The notes: generated by a model from the letters alone, not told the origin. Shown: positions 1 to 13,940, numbered from the stretch's first letter. The stretch: DNA of 64,000 nt from Zeugodacus cucurbitae (GCF_028554725.1 NC_071670.1:37566001-37630000); one strand, 5' to 3'. Translations and numbers: made by a program.

Positions 1-954
1 TGTCTAAAGAGGAGTTTGACATATAAATTCAACATTTTAGGAAATATTCATTCCATATCAAAAATGAGTTGCATAAATATTACTCTTTATGAGCCAACCA
101 AAGTAACCATTCCTATAGGCTATATGGGCACTGCAAACAATGCATATGTTGAATGTTTAAAAGTGACAATTGCAGACGAAACCATTCTAAAGATCCATCA
201 AACCATAAAAATATAAGTCAGCTCATTGTCGGTCCGAAACATGAAGACTTTAAGATTTTATATTATTTTTCTATCTTATGAATTTCAGTAGATATGTATC
301 AATCTTTGAAATATGGTTCCAACTCTTCACTCTGGACACACTCCACAGTCATTCGAGTGGACTGCACGAGATAAACCGAATGCAAAGCATGGGAAGTCGC
401 AACAGTCAACTAATATAGATATAGCTTAGACAAGCTTTCCGTCATTATATTGAAATGAAAACGTCATCAACACCGGATATTATGTATATGTTCCTAGTTA
501 TCGGGCAAAGTCATGGACAAAACAGCGAAATTTGAATGTTTTAACAAAACAAACCAAAAGTATCACAAACAAAAATTAAATGATAAGACTGTATAAATTC
601 ATCTTCGAACTATTTCCAAATCTCACACTTTCTCCGAATCTGGTTTATTTTCCATTCTCAAAGCCCAAGAGATTGCACTCTCAGAAAAACATTAGCGACA
701 ATAAAGGCTTAACCCACACCAGACTAGTCAAGACGTCTTTTCTTGTCTGATACGACAACATCCCGTAGCTTCATATGCGACAACGCACACCGAATAAGAC
801 GAGACAAAAACGCATGTTGGCTTGGTGTGGGTTTGAGCAAAATACGTTTTTATGTCTTAAAGGGATAATTGCCGAGCTCGGAAAGTCTTTAGAAGCAAGA
901 GACAAAATGTATTACAACAAGTAAGGAAGGGCTAAGTTCGGGTGTAACCGAACA
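1..954. other. Intergenic, nothing recognised
   Basis: AT-rich DNA with only short uninformative open frames. I recognise no gene. Confidence 0.6.
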
Positions 955-1175
955 TTTTATACTCTCGCAATTTATTTATTTAACTTAATTAATATTATAT
1001 AATACACAATTTGACCTACATATTCGTCATATAGGATTTCAACTCCACTCGTCATCCTGATCATTTATATATATATAACCCCATATCTAAGTCTTTTATT
1101 TCTTGGTGACACAAACAACCGTTATGTGAACAAAACTATGATACTCTGTGCAACAGGTTGCGAGAGTATAAAAAT
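920..1175. repeat. Dispersed fly repeat with 16-bp terminal inverted repeats
   Basis: Perfect inverted repeats TTTTATACTCTCGCAA (955-970) and TTGCGAGAGTATAAAA (1158-1173) enclose about 190 bp. Outside the left arm is a short hairpin-like motif, TTCGGGTGTAACCGAA (938-953). From memory, the motif combination (CTAAGTTCGGGTG...CCGAAC plus TATACTCTCGCAA) is a frequent interspersed repeat in cyclorrhaphan flies. I cannot assign its class; a non-autonomous DNA element is likely. Confidence 0.55.
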
Positions 1176-4100
1176 AATATCGAAAAGTTGGAAGATGACT
1201 ATAATCGGTGTATTGTACTCGATACAAAAATGTTAGAAAATTAAATCGAATATTGCGAAAATATGCTGATATCCTTGAAAATTTGATAAATTAAGTAAAT
1301 TAGGATCAAATTGTTTAAGTTCTGAAATTTGGGTGCTCAGGAACAATCTTCTCCTTTACCGTCCATGATCTTCTCTTGAAACTTGAAACGAGTTTATAGG
1401 CGCATCCATATATGTATTGAAGTGTCTATATACGCGCCTTATAAGTTAGTAAATCAAACATCTCTCTTTCAAATTTAATCGAAAGAATATGGAGATTTAT
1501 ATGATTTGAAGTGACATGTTAGTTCTCATAGTTGTGGACTACCCCTTTTTTACATAGGCAAGCTCAACACAGAAGTTGTGAATTATTATTGGTTTGCATA
1601 GAGAACATAAATAGAATTTTATATTTATTTGAAAAATGCTTTCTGCAGTAGCTAGCAGTGACAGCAAGTGACGAGCAAATAATAATTTATTAGAAATTTA
1701 AAATGGTTGAAAAAACATAATTTAATCTTTTAGTTTAAATACTAAAGCCGCTACATATATTTGATCTTAAAAGCTTCAAAGTATAATTGTTATTCATAAG
1801 CCATGTTGGGTTTCTGTTAGAAATACAGATATGGCTTTCATCAGTATGGAATTCAACGGATTATTCGCATTTTACCAGCATATGTGCATTTGACTAATAC
1901 TGAATTTTTTAAATCTTATAAAGCCAAGTTAAAAGTAGCATGAATCGAAAAATGCAAAGGCTATATATCATAGCCTATGTAGTAAAAGAATCGTATGAAT
2001 TATTGCCGGATAAAATGAAAAGTAGCAGCTTTTAGATTTCGACCTCTAAACTCCGCATGTTTCCTATGAAGTTTTTAGTGTTTACTTTGGCTGGCAAAAT
2101 GGATAGCAAGAAATATTGTATGTTTTTACAATTGCAAGTTAAAAACATACCAAAATCTCTGTTGACAGTTATTTATGGCAGCAACGGTGTGCCAAATTCA
2201 AAGCGTCTAAAGATATATGTTTCATGCATTTGTATGTTTGTATATCGAAAATATTTTCCAACAAAAAAAATACAACAATTTTAGGTCACTACTACCTAAC
2301 CTACAATCCTTTCGAACTGTAAGTGTTATTTTTCTTAAACCACATTCTTAGTTATTGCCTTTTAATTACAACGATTTTGCACATGCTGTCCTTCGTTTTG
2401 GCTTGAATGCATTTTTCCTCTCTGATTTATCATGTTTAGTTAATGACTATTCTCTGGTCTGGCCTGGCCATGCTGCTACAAGTACCGTACGAAAACATAA
2501 AGTGGGTAAACAGAGTAGATATGTATTTTGTTCGCTCCTTTCATATATGCACACCCCTTCGATGTGACCTAAATTCTGCTATCTACGAAATATCAGCCAT
2601 TCTTCAGTGCCTTCTGCTGCCTTCAGCTCGCTAGCCAGTATTTCCCATTGAATTTTTTTCGCCTTTATACCTTTATACATAATATTCCGTAATTTTATAG
2701 CAATTTTTATTTATTTCACCATTTTCCGTAGGCACCTGCCGTTTATACGACAGCACACACACAGATACAGCGAGAGAGAGAAGGCTGCTGTTATATCAAC
2801 AGCACTTTTAAAATTTAATTTCCTCAGGTACTCACTTTTGTATTTTTTACTTTATTTTCTGCAGTTTTTCTTGTTCTTTTTTCTCACAGCACACCTGTGT
2901 TTGTGTTTAAGTGTCTCCATGTATGTGCATGTGTCGTAGCGTATGTCTTTCGAGTATTTGAGCTAGCGCTTGTAAACATGCCCATTTCACTTCATTGCAG
3001 TTTCCGTTAGCGTAGCAATTCTGCTGGCGCTGCACATGCACTTGTCCACGGCAAGCTATCAGTTTTTGAAGAGCACAAATAACATTTTCTCAATTTCAAA
3101 TAAAATACTTGCCAACGGCATGGCACTTCAAACGATGGCGGAGCTGATGGCAAGTGGCAAGTCACAAAAAAAATAATAGTAGAAAAGCAACAACAACTAT
3201 AAGTTAGTGCGAAAACACCTGCTGGCGGTGACTTACAACGTTGCCATGCCACTAGTATGTGCTTTCCCCACTCCAATTAAGCTTAGCAGGTTGCCGCTGC
3301 AGCGCCACACTCTACTTTACTTAGTGCCACAACCTGCAAGTGGCGCCACTTAGCGATAGCTGTCTACTGCACTTTCACACATATACATAGTTGACGCTTC
3401 AACATCTTAGATATTAGCACCTGCTTACTTGACGACAACAACAGGAAGTGTTCCTATTTCCAACAATATAGAAGGTTTCCTACCACATTTATGCTCAGAC
3501 TTATAGAATTTCAGCGAGCAGTGGGACATGTGTTGGTTGCATTTCACTTTCTTCGTCCTTCAAGGTAGTTGTAAGAATTCGGTGTTATCTCATCAAAGCT
3601 TAGTGACAACGCTGCGTTTTACACCACCTCATACTATAATGTGACAATGGATATTATCAGATAATAACCACCCTAAGGTTTCTTACAGATAACGTTAGAA
3701 GCGTGAAAATAAATGAAAAGTTGATAAGGAAGGGCTTAGAAAGCAAGAAATGTCTCTAAGATTAAACGTTTATATAAGAGCATAAGCAAAAAGTTTTTAA
3801 AAGTATTAGCGGATTTAAGTTAATTGAAGGGATTTATTTTTGATCCAGTTCAGTCTTCAAAAATGCATCCCAATAAAATACAAGTAGAATCGTTCGGCTT
3901 AACCATTTTGGCGATTAGTATTGAATTGGGAAACCAACAAATTTTGAATGATTTACTTGTAGCACGTTGTCTGTATTATTATTGGATCTAAATTCATTAC
4001 AAAATAAGTGGACCAAAAATACATTCGGCATGCAAAGCATACCAGTCAGTAGTGATTTTTGAAAGAAAGAAGAACTATTTAATATTATCTCCAGGGAGAT

Positions 4101-5988
4101 AAACAGTCTTCTGAATATCGGGTTTAAGGTCTTATCGAGCTTACTCTTCAAAATACTAAAAACTCATTGAAACTTATTGGACCCTACACATGTGGCTTCC
4201 GAATAGGCAAATTAACTATTGAAAAAATATTCAGGATACGATAACTCCGGGAAAAGGCACAAGAAAAACGAATCGACACCCATCACCTTTAGTCCCAAAA
4301 GGGAATGCCTTTTTGGCGCAATGTATAAATTTGGAATCCATACCAAACTTGACCATGGACGTTAAGCACTACCGTCAGAACAGGGAAGTACCTCTTCGAC
4401 CCATTCGATATCAAACGAAGTTTCAGATAAGGTAAGTGTCGAGTGATTTGTTTAATCTATTCTTTGAGAATATATTTTCCGCTGCAATCCTTAACCATAT
4501 GGCATATAGTGGATAAGACATCAAACAAAGAATCTTAACGAAAAAATATACGTTTCAGTGCCCCCTTGTGGTCGACTAAGAAAATGATGAACCAAACTCA
4601 AATGGAAGGATCAAGTGGGTGTAGCGCTCAATACGGATACTAGCGAGGGCTTAGGCGAGGGGGCCAAGACACCCGGTTGCAGTGCTAACCTGATGAAGAT
4701 GATGAATATTCCCACTGCCTTAAGTTTTCCATACAAATTTTAAGAATGTAAACGAAGTCTTTCCAATATTGACAGTAAACCTTCAATAAGATCCTACATA
4801 TCTTAAATCCCCTACATAACCATTGTTGATCTACTCAGGAGCCGAGTCTCGCGTACTAGCCAAGTTGGTATCTACAACTGAGTACTCTAAGAAGTTGAAG
4901 AGTTCCGAATCAAGATCTTCGGAGAAGTTCTATATAAACTGATAAAATTTGATTTGTCAGTCAGATGGTATTCCAGGCACCAAGAGTCAGAGCTGTTTAC
5001 CGTATAAGCACAAGTGGAATCAAGTAATATTTTCAAACCGTAAATAATAACTAATAAGGCAAATGCATAATGGCTTTGAGTTGAACTATAAATAATTAAA
5101 TACTTCAATAAATGTGCTTAAATTGTGTACCCATGTACGCCTGCCAACCGATGGCTTTAATTTGAAAAAAAGGTCGAGCACACTTAACCATCTCTTACCA
5201 TTTAATTGCAAAGTTTTTGTGTGATTCTCCAACAACAACAACCAATATGCGGCAATGCCGATACAACTGTACCAAATGTAACATATCCGACATAATTTCC
5301 TTAAACATAAGCAGCAAACATGCAGTGGTGTTGGCCTGTAATGTTATATAAAACTCAAACATATGCTTTGTGTATGTATATATGTATGTACGAAGTTAGC
5401 AATTAATACACATCAACAGCTGTGATAAATATCCATATGCAAAAGCAGTATATACAAATATATATTATATGGTAATTCACATTTAGCTGTGACACCCAGG
5501 ACGTATGAGTAACATATGGGGGAAAATGTACGATGATTAAGAACCGGAAATGTGGAAATTTGTGTCACATGGAGTTAGTTTATAGTGATTACTCAGTCAA
5601 GCCCTTTAAAGATTGCAAAAGCTTTGTGTTTGTGTGAGTGTTAGGGAGGTGCTTATTAAAAAAAATATATATTGAAATTAAATGCTTCATTTCTGTGATT
5701 TTAATTGTTAATTTTAAATTTGTTATATTATGAGTTAAGTTTTATATTTTTCATAATTATTGTGATTGTCAGAAAACATTTTTTTACAACTTTTCTATAT
5801 TTTTTGGACTTTTTTTCGTATCCAGTGTTAGAAAATGTTCGAAATTGTCCAGTATTTATTAATATATTATTATATCACCAACTATGCGGAAGAAATATGC
5901 ATTCAAGTTATAACCAAAAATTAATAAAAAAAAAATAAATAAAAAAAGCAAAAAAAAAATTAAAAATTTGTGGATATTTAAATTTATT
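1176..5988. other. Intergenic, no gene recognised
   Basis: AT-rich, with GAGA and CA tracts around 2755-2785 and a slightly higher-GC stretch at 3000-3400. Open frames such as 2057-2284 and 3915-4151 show no recognisable domains. Confidence 0.5.
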
Positions 5989-6149
5989 ATATTTCCTATA
6001 CAATGACCTACGATTTTATCAAATATTGACAAAATGGCGTAGTTCTGAACAAAAATAGTTTTTTTAAGTAAAAAATGGTACTTTTTTAAATGCCAAATGG
6101 ACAATTTCCAACCAATCAAAAAGATCGTAGGTCATTGTATAGTAAATAT
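5989..6149. mobile_element. Small foldback MITE-like element
   Basis: Perfect 18-bp inverted repeats TATACAATGACCTACGAT (5997-6014) and its complement (6124-6141). Similarity extends outward to roughly 26 bp with a mismatch. The loop is about 109 bp and non-coding. The structure is that of a miniature inverted-repeat element; superfamily unknown. Confidence 0.55.
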
Positions 6150-8232
6150 ATTCAAAATACTCAAGGTAAATTTGAAGTCAATCGATCAATTTCTCGTTGA
6201 GTTATAACGTCAGCAATTTTGAGAAATGTCGTTTCGAGAAAAAACTCGAAACTCGACCATTCAAAAACTATTCAAGATACGATCCGCTTTCACAGGATGT
6301 TTTTGAAAGTATAAACTACCGAATAAGCACGAAATAAAAAAATAAATTTTTTGAAAATGTCACACTGGTACCCTTTAAACTGGTCTGAACATGTTCTTTT
6401 CTTTTCTTGTATAGTCAGTGAAATGTATAGAAAAAATTGTTTTTAGATATCAGAATTTTTACTCAAAAGTCCCAAGAATTTCATGAGTTATTACTATACA
6501 TCTGAGTCAAATATTTTTTCGATAATTTCATAGATACCTTAACATTATCTTTAACAGCATTCGTCATATCAAAAATTATTTGTCATTTTCAAAATAAAAA
6601 AGAATTAAAAAAATATATGGTAACTAAAAAATCGAAATAAAAAATTTAAAACACCCCTAATGCCTAATAACGATAAAATGCAAATTACATTCAGTTGAAT
6701 GAGTTAAGTTGGCTTGTAGTTGTAAACTAACTAGTGGTATGAAAATAGCTGAAGAATATATCACAGCACGCAGACACACAAACCAACAACAATATGCAGA
6801 TCCATGCAAATCTAAGCACTACGCTACCTACAATTGTTAATTGCCACCGGTTGATGGCATTAGTTCTGCTCAAATGCTTAGCAGTTAGAAAAGGAAAAAA
6901 ATAAAAAAACATCATGTTTAATGAAAAACTATGTGAAGCGTGTGTTGTTGCGCAACCAAAGCTATAATATGACGAACAGCATACACGCATACACAACAAC
7001 CGGTGACAACTGCCAACGAGCGACGAATAATGATGAGTGCATTTGTAAGTGTCAACTACTCGCTTTGTTTACCTACCGACATTTATTATTTGTTCTCAGT
7101 GTTGGTGTTGTTATTGTTAGGACAAACAATACAACACAACGGAGTTGTTTATTTAGCTGAAAGCATAGCTGTGTTGTGTTGCTGACAAAAATCATTGCTA
7201 CTATACTGACAAGCGCGTCGGAGTTGTTGCTATTGCAATGCAGGAGTGTTTGAGTGAGTGAGAGTTTTGTAGTTTACATTAATTGTATGTGGATTTTACA
7301 CTTCCGCTAAAACGCACAAACACACACACACAGAAGCCAATGCCCATAGCATATCCATAGATAATAAAGATTTGTACGTGCGAAACGCATTTGTTTGTTA
7401 GTTTTTATGAGTCGAGAGGTGATAGTGTGAACGACCATCTGTACGCGTGTGTGTGTTTGAGCAGTCGAGCGTATGCGTTGGAGTGCCTGTCACACGTGTA
7501 ATCGTAAAAATAAAGTTAATTTGTATGCCTGACTATCCGTACTATAAACGTGCTACTCTATCTATGCCTGCACTTGTGTTGTGTCCATGGCGCCCCTAAA
7601 AACAGACTACACATTTCATATATGTCTGTTATCTCTTTGTGTTTTACTTGAAACTTTATGACATTTTGCAACATTTTATCACTTTTCGGACACAAAACAT
7701 ATATATTACTACACAACAACCATACTTGTACAGTTATAAATACATTGCACGTAAATATATAAATACAATGTAGTACCATATACACTATATACAAATACTC
7801 GTATATCTGTGTTCCGTAGACACTTGTTTGTGTCTCACATTACATTGCGGATGTGCGCTATGTATGAACAAGGTGTCACAAGCGTTGTTAACACGTCTAT
7901 ACCGGCGTTTTTGTACACACATACATATACATACTCGCACGTTGAAATATTTGCGTACACTTGTAGTTACTGGTTTGTATGGCACAGATGTCACGCGTTT
8001 CCGTTGAAATTCTGTGTTGCAACAGTTTGTACCGCAATTCCATTTATAGAGTAAAGCGGCTGCTAGCTGTGTCACGCATTCAGATTAAATTGATTAAAGT
8101 AATACAGTTAACCGAAAATGAAAATTTACCGACATTCAGTTGAACAAATGTTATTGAAATAAAATATGCGAAGGAAGGATATATGTATTTACATATGTAT
8201 AGATTGAATTGGGAGTAAAATACAATACGAAA
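6150..8232. other. Intergenic, no gene recognised
   Basis: AT-rich sequence, then TG/CA-rich stretches around 7200-7500 and 7900-7950. Open frames on both strands here overlap one another and look like chance frames in low-complexity DNA. Confidence 0.5.
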
Positions 8233-8332
8233 TAAACAAAACAAAACAAAATAAAATAAAATAAAATAAAATAAAACAAAATAAAATAAAATAAAATAAA
8301 ATAAAATAAAATAAAATAAAATAAAATAAAAA
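8233..8332. repeat. AAAAT/AAAAC pentanucleotide microsatellite
   Basis: About 20 tandem AAAAT units with scattered AAAAC variants. A shorter AAAAT run occurs at 36566-36600. Confidence 0.9.
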
Positions 8333-8574
8333 TTTCAAAAACCTATAAAATATAGATTTATACACAGCTTTAATTATTTACTTCGCATAACGTTTTATTT
8401 AAATACATTAAAAAGTATATTCTGTAAATTTGTTTGTTGCACTTCGCTTTTGTTGGCTTTTGACGTCTGTATCTTCTGTTACATGATTTATGTAATCCAT
8501 AAGTGTAATATCATATAGAGGGACTCTTTTCAATTTCTGCCTTGAAAGTAAAATTTTAAATTTTATATTATGCC

Positions 8575-8755
8575 CTGGTCGAAAAGTTCGATTTGTGGAA
8601 GAAAATTTGTATGAAATTTGACTTCTATTGCCAATTCAGGAGTACGAGTTATGGAGAATTTCGAGTTAGACAAGTTTGAGTTATGGAAGTAATTTTGTAT
8701 GAAATTTGATTTCTAAACGCTATTGCCAATTCAAAAGTTCGAGTTATGGAAGTTC
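8575..8755. repeat. Degenerate tandem repeat
   Basis: The phrases TTTGTATGAAATTTGA, CTATTGCCAATTCA and TTCGAGTTATGGA each recur two or three times in the same order. This indicates about two imperfect tandem copies of roughly 90-110 bp. No coding potential is seen. Confidence 0.5.
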
Positions 8756-11329
8756 CACTTTATTAATTAAAATGAAGGAAATCATCTCGAAATCACATCA
8801 TATTCCCAAAATTAGAACCCATTAATCCACCCATCATCGTATATTAAGACAATAAATCCTTGTTTGTTTGAACAAATGTAATAAATGTACCCTTTTGCCC
8901 ACTTTTAATGTCGAACTATTTTCCTACTTACTCCCACAATAATGGGTCTTTCCTTCAATGATTCCCTAAAACTCTTTTGAAGACCTCTATAAAAATAGAA
9001 TTTCAATAATATCATTAGCCACATCATACGGATCTTAGTCTGATCCACTACAGACGACTAAGTTCGAATCACCAAATTTTTATCTATTAAACCTTTAAGC
9101 TAAAGCCACTTGCACGTCCTTGAGTACCCCGAAATATAATAGTACAGATCAGAAGTGCACATATCTACATTTACTAACGCATATATGCATGGGTTTGTTG
9201 TCAGCTTTTGAAACAGTCATTCATTGTAATCTGCTTAAAAATTCAACTGACAACATCAGTCAGCGCATACTAATAAATCATAACCGAATTCCGGTTTTTT
9301 CACCATGTTCGCCCACTAAGTTAAACGCTTAAACAAAGACCCCAAAATAAAAGCGGAGAATCAACAAACACTTGGCAAAAAGATGAATATATGCAGCGAC
9401 ATAAATCAGTCGAGGGATGTATGGATATTTAGAAGCACATACTCGTACATGGAAAGAAACGGTAACATATGAATCCACAAAATATTCTCAACTCAACTAT
9501 GTCATACATATGGGTGTTACCCTCTAATAGTCGACAAAAAAGTATAAATAGTATGAGATAGAGAGCTTGGTAACCCAGGGAAGGAAACTTTTCGATTTTT
9601 TTTAACTTTAGTGGCATTGGTGAGCTCTTTGTGGATAAGTGGGTCATGCAGGCAACAAAGCATAATCACTACGGCACTAGAACAAAATCACTGTGATTAG
9701 GTAATGCCATCTAGAATTCATTACCATGAGATGCTAATCCACACTTTCGGCTGGGTTACGACTATTCGTTACTCTGAATACTCGCTCTCACAAGGACACC
9801 TATTAGCAGATTGGTGTATGTGTGACCCCCTACTCAGCCTCATCACATCATCACCTCCTCCAGCCTCTGCTGCTTTGAGTGATTTTTTCACTTGTCGCCG
9901 TGTGATAAATTGTATAAACATACGTATGCCAAAAACAGAAAAGCGCCGCTGCGAATAGTAAGTGCTTAGGGGGGTGGTAGCGTGGTGGCAGACAGCATTT
10001 GCAACTGAAACGTTTGTCGCTTTTTGAATACAAAAAAGGACATTAAAATTTCTTCTTTGTAACCCGAGAGTTTTTCGACAATGTCTAGTGCATAGTAAAT
10101 TTTAGCCGCTTTCAACTTTGCTCTTCTCCACACAGAGAGCTGCAGAGCTTAAGCTCGTGAATATGTCACACTCACCACTGGCGTACTGGCGTGTGTTGGT
10201 GTGCACTCGCTTAATACCGTTAGAGTAGTTCGTTTGACGTACAAATGCTGAAACGTAAATTTGTGCAAAAGAAGCGGCTGGTTTCACATTACAGATCTCG
10301 AGTGCATACATAAACACACCCTGTTGGGGCGCTCGAAACTTTGCATGTCCGTGTCTCTCTCTCTCTCATAAAGCCTCGACTTTTTGTCTGCTTATGTTGT
10401 GGGAAAAAAATGGAATTGCATTATTTTAGGCACATAACTGTTGAAAAAGTTTCAGTAACAACAGATTTTTAGTTTTTTTTTTGTTTTGAACAAGACTCTA
10501 GCCACTGAGCTTGTTGGAAGCCATCACGCGCACATGCAGCTTTGACTTTTCGAAAAAGTATCTCATTATTAATGCTGTTCTGTTTCAAAACAATAATTTA
10601 TCAATTTTTTTGTGTGCAACTAGGCAATGTGCAATATTCTATATTAAATACATATGACTACAGGATGGAATGACGAGATTTGCATTTAACAAAAAAGTAA
10701 TGAATGAATAAAAAATAATATTTTTTCTCGAAAAAAGTTGCAATATTGGTACTTGCAACCGAAAGATACTTCAGTGATCTTTCTCAGAGCTTCGGAAAAC
10801 AGTCATAATGAAAAGAGGATTGTGATTCTGATATCCTAGTAAACCTTCCGACCACAGAATTTCTACCCCGTTTTTACTAGGTTTTTTTATTAGTGACTTT
10901 TCTCACATTATATTCAGTATACCACACTTTACTTTCCGAAACTTGTTTCAGTAAATTCAAAGGTTCGTCATTAAAGAACAACACTCCTAGTTTTTCCAGC
11001 AGCAGTAAGGTTGGTTTAGATGAGATTCAAAGGCTGATACCGAAGACTGGAATCATTACATAACTGTTGCGTCTTCAAGCAAAAGGGATTGCCATCACGG
11101 TTAGCAGGTGATGCATGGGTCTTATTCAGACCTGAACTCGATAACAGAATGCTAGTCAAGGAGTGTCTTTATCTACTTACATTGTTATCCGATTTGTTTT
11201 TCTGTCGGATCACAGCGAAATCGCTATGATCAGGCATACCTTCGGCGAAACTACCGAACTGGCTGGAATATGTATTAACCAACTTATTATATATAGTATA
11301 TTTAAAAGTCTACACCCTTTGCTGAAACT
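8756..11329. other. Intergenic, no gene recognised
   Basis: No domain-bearing frames. Contains a short CT run near 10355 and T-rich stretches. Confidence 0.5.
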
Positions 11330-11333
11330 TTAA

Positions 11334-11731
11334 GGGGTTATATACAGTTAGACGGCCGAAAAAAAGTGAATTTTCCAGAATTTTTCTGAGAAAACTTTTT
11401 AATTTATTTATCCAAAAATTTATACACATATTATGGTATCTTTTAACTGTATTTTAAGACTTAGTACTAGTAAAAATATTTATTTGAAAAAGAGCTACAG
11501 CTGATCTCCAGGAGCTCCTCTCAAAAAAGACGTTTTGTGGTGACCACTATATTTTGGAACTGGATCATTTGAAATTAAAAAACCAAACAGATTTCGTTAA
11601 AATAATGTTAAATCTAGTAATTAATCGAGGGAATACGCAAAATAAAATTTTTTGACAAAATGGCGGTTTCTACATTAAGAAAATGAAATAAAAAAATCGA
11701 TTTTTTGAAAATTCTAACTGTATATAACCCC
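11334..11731. mobile_element. 398-bp piggyBac-type MITE with TTAA flanks
   Basis: Perfect 18-bp terminal inverted repeats GGGGTTATATACAGTTAG (11334-11351) and CTAACTGTATATAACCCC (11714-11731) are flanked by TTAA on both sides (11330-11333 and 11732-11735). TTAA target duplication is the hallmark of piggyBac transposition. The interior is AT-rich and non-coding, so the element would be mobilised in trans. Confidence 0.75.
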
Positions 11732-11735
11732 TTAA

Positions 11736-12245
11736 GGCCTTTTGATCCATTACTAGGGGCGTTTTTGGCCACATAGAGTGTCAGCGGGCGTAAAAGCAGC
11801 CTTCTAACTTAACCTAACTTCCAGTTACATAGACCGGACTGTCGTATGAATTTTTTTTACAAAAGTTAATATTTCTACATTACTTTCTCCCTCCTTAGTG
11901 GGTTCTTAGTGATATCATCAACAAAAGTAAATATAACTCATATTACTTCCAAATACATTTTTAATTTGTGCCAGCTGGATTATTTTAAATTTATCATATC
12001 ACTCTCATTATTAACCTGAAATCTCTCTCACTTTCCTGTGCTCTGCCAGCGCTCAAAATATTTCAAATACTTCAGAAAATTAATATACTCGCTTCCTCGA
12101 ATTTATACCGTCCAACACGTTGACAATTCTGTACTTGAAACAGGAATTTCTCGTGTTATTTAATAACACGGGCCTCATTTTACACACTGCATAAATAAGG
12201 TATTTGAATTTTTACTCACGATTTTCTTCGCACTCTACTTGCAGG
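11736..12245. other. Upstream flank of the Dpr leader region
   Basis: No gene seen. Ends in the acceptor-like tract at 12234-12245. Confidence 0.4.
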
Positions 12246-13940
12246 TGGCAAAAGAGGTGGATGGTGCAGAAAATAAATACCAACGGTACAATACAAAATA
12301 ATTGACATTCAAGAACATCACCTATCAACAAGCGCAATAACAGTGACAGCAACAACTACAAATATTATAAAAGCAATAACGATGCCGACGACTTAATGAA
12401 AAGGAAGTGAAAGTGAACGAGAACGAGAGACATTGAAGACATCGCAAATGAAATGAAAATGCGAGCAAAGAGTGCAAAACAAGCTCAAGTTGTAGTTCAC
12501 ACTGTGTCAGAGAGCAACGTTGACATGTGAGGCACATAGCGCCTGGCAGGCATTCAACGCAAATCGACGTCAACCAAAGGATAACCGTTAAGCGATATAA
12601 GGGAAACGACGACATCACGTGCCATAATAATACTGTAAAGTGAAACCAATTAAAAAGGCGCGTGATTCCAGCTGAGCGACAGCAACAACGACAGGCGACA
12701 AGCTGGAGGCGTACAACAGCCACGGGCAATCGGTTAATTTAAAAAATACAAAAATAAAAAATAAAAGCCTACAAGAAGAAAAAAAAATTACAACGGAAGT
12801 AAATACACGGCAGTGACAATGAAGCTGGCATCCATGCAGTAACAACAACAACAACAGCAACAACAGCAACAACAATTGAATTCCCGTTTTTACGCTGCAG
12901 GATTTATAAATAATGCAAGCCGGGATTTTTTCCGCAAAATAACGGTATACAAGTAAGAAAAAGCCAACAACAACAAATTACTGACAAAAGCGCCAAATCC
13001 AAGCGCAGACACGCGGCGTGCAATTTTGAGTCAAAAAACCTGGCGGAAGCCTAAGTGAAAGACGGAAACGGAAGCGACCGTGAATTTGTTGGGCTCTCAT
13101 TTATTTGCTTCATTTTCGTTATATTTCTTTTTTTGTTGTTGTAGCAAGCGGTAAGAGTATTATATAGATTTGAAAACAAAATAAAACAGTTTTATTGAAG
13201 AATTATAGCAACAACACGAATAAGCTTGCTAACAATATTTCGCGACATAATAGCAATAAGAACAATTGCAATTATAATCAGCACGTAACAAATAAGAACG
13301 CCGCGTGCCGCCTGGCTACTCAACGTCGCGCTGTTAACAGTTAAAGTGATTACTAACGGTATTTATTATTGTGAGCGCGTGTGAAAGCGCTTTGGAATTT
13401 TGTAGAAAAATTTTCTTCACACTTCTTGATTTTAACTATATAGTATGAAGTCGAAAAATGCATTTAATGCTGGATGAAATGTCGCGAAATTAACGTTCAA
13501 CTTTTGTGTAGAGTCTACAAACATACCTTAAATTTAAAATAGAGCATTATTGATCAATTCCCGCAAAAACTTGAAGCAAAGCATTCAATTGATTTCCCAC
13601 TCACTTTGAGTATTTAATATCTTAATGTGTTGCATTAATTAAGCTTTTATACCAGCAAATTGCATATGCATAACAATAATAGCAAAAAGACAACAACAAA
13701 CAACAAAGTACTTTAACAACTTTATACTTTCGTAACAAACGCAACATATCGATAAAACGTACAATAACAACAATAATTCATAGTAATAACAAAGCACATA
13801 ATTAAATATAAACAAACGACCGTGTGTATAAGTGAGTGAGTGAGTCAGTCATTTAACAAATTTGTTATTACAAACGTTGACGACAAAATCAGCAACATCA
13901 GAATCGCTTGAACTCAAATTCATCGAGCAACAATTACAAA
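12246..13940 (+). other. Probable 5' UTR / leader exon region of the Dpr gene
   Basis: The plus strand becomes markedly CAA-, GAA- and AAC-rich (for example 12841-12875), a composition common in long fly 5' leaders. The stretch begins after an acceptor-like tract, CTCTACTTGCAG ending at 12245. A possible short leader intron runs from GTAAGA at 12953 to TTTCTTTTTTTGTTGTTGTAG ending at 13143. No promoter motif was clear enough to call a start site. The boundaries are inference and need a transcript. Confidence 0.35.

Noticed and set aside
4425..4445. AAGGTAAGTG as a splice donor or ratchet site
   Set aside because: A good donor match but no acceptor tract directly before it, and it lies upstream of the gene.
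9040..9080. AGTTCGAATC motif resembling a tRNA T-arm
   Set aside because: No acceptor stem or anticodon arm can be drawn around it.
12325..12875. 134- and 86-residue minus-strand frames rich in Leu and Cys
   Set aside because: They are the complement of CAA/CAG-rich leader sequence; runs of Leu follow from composition.
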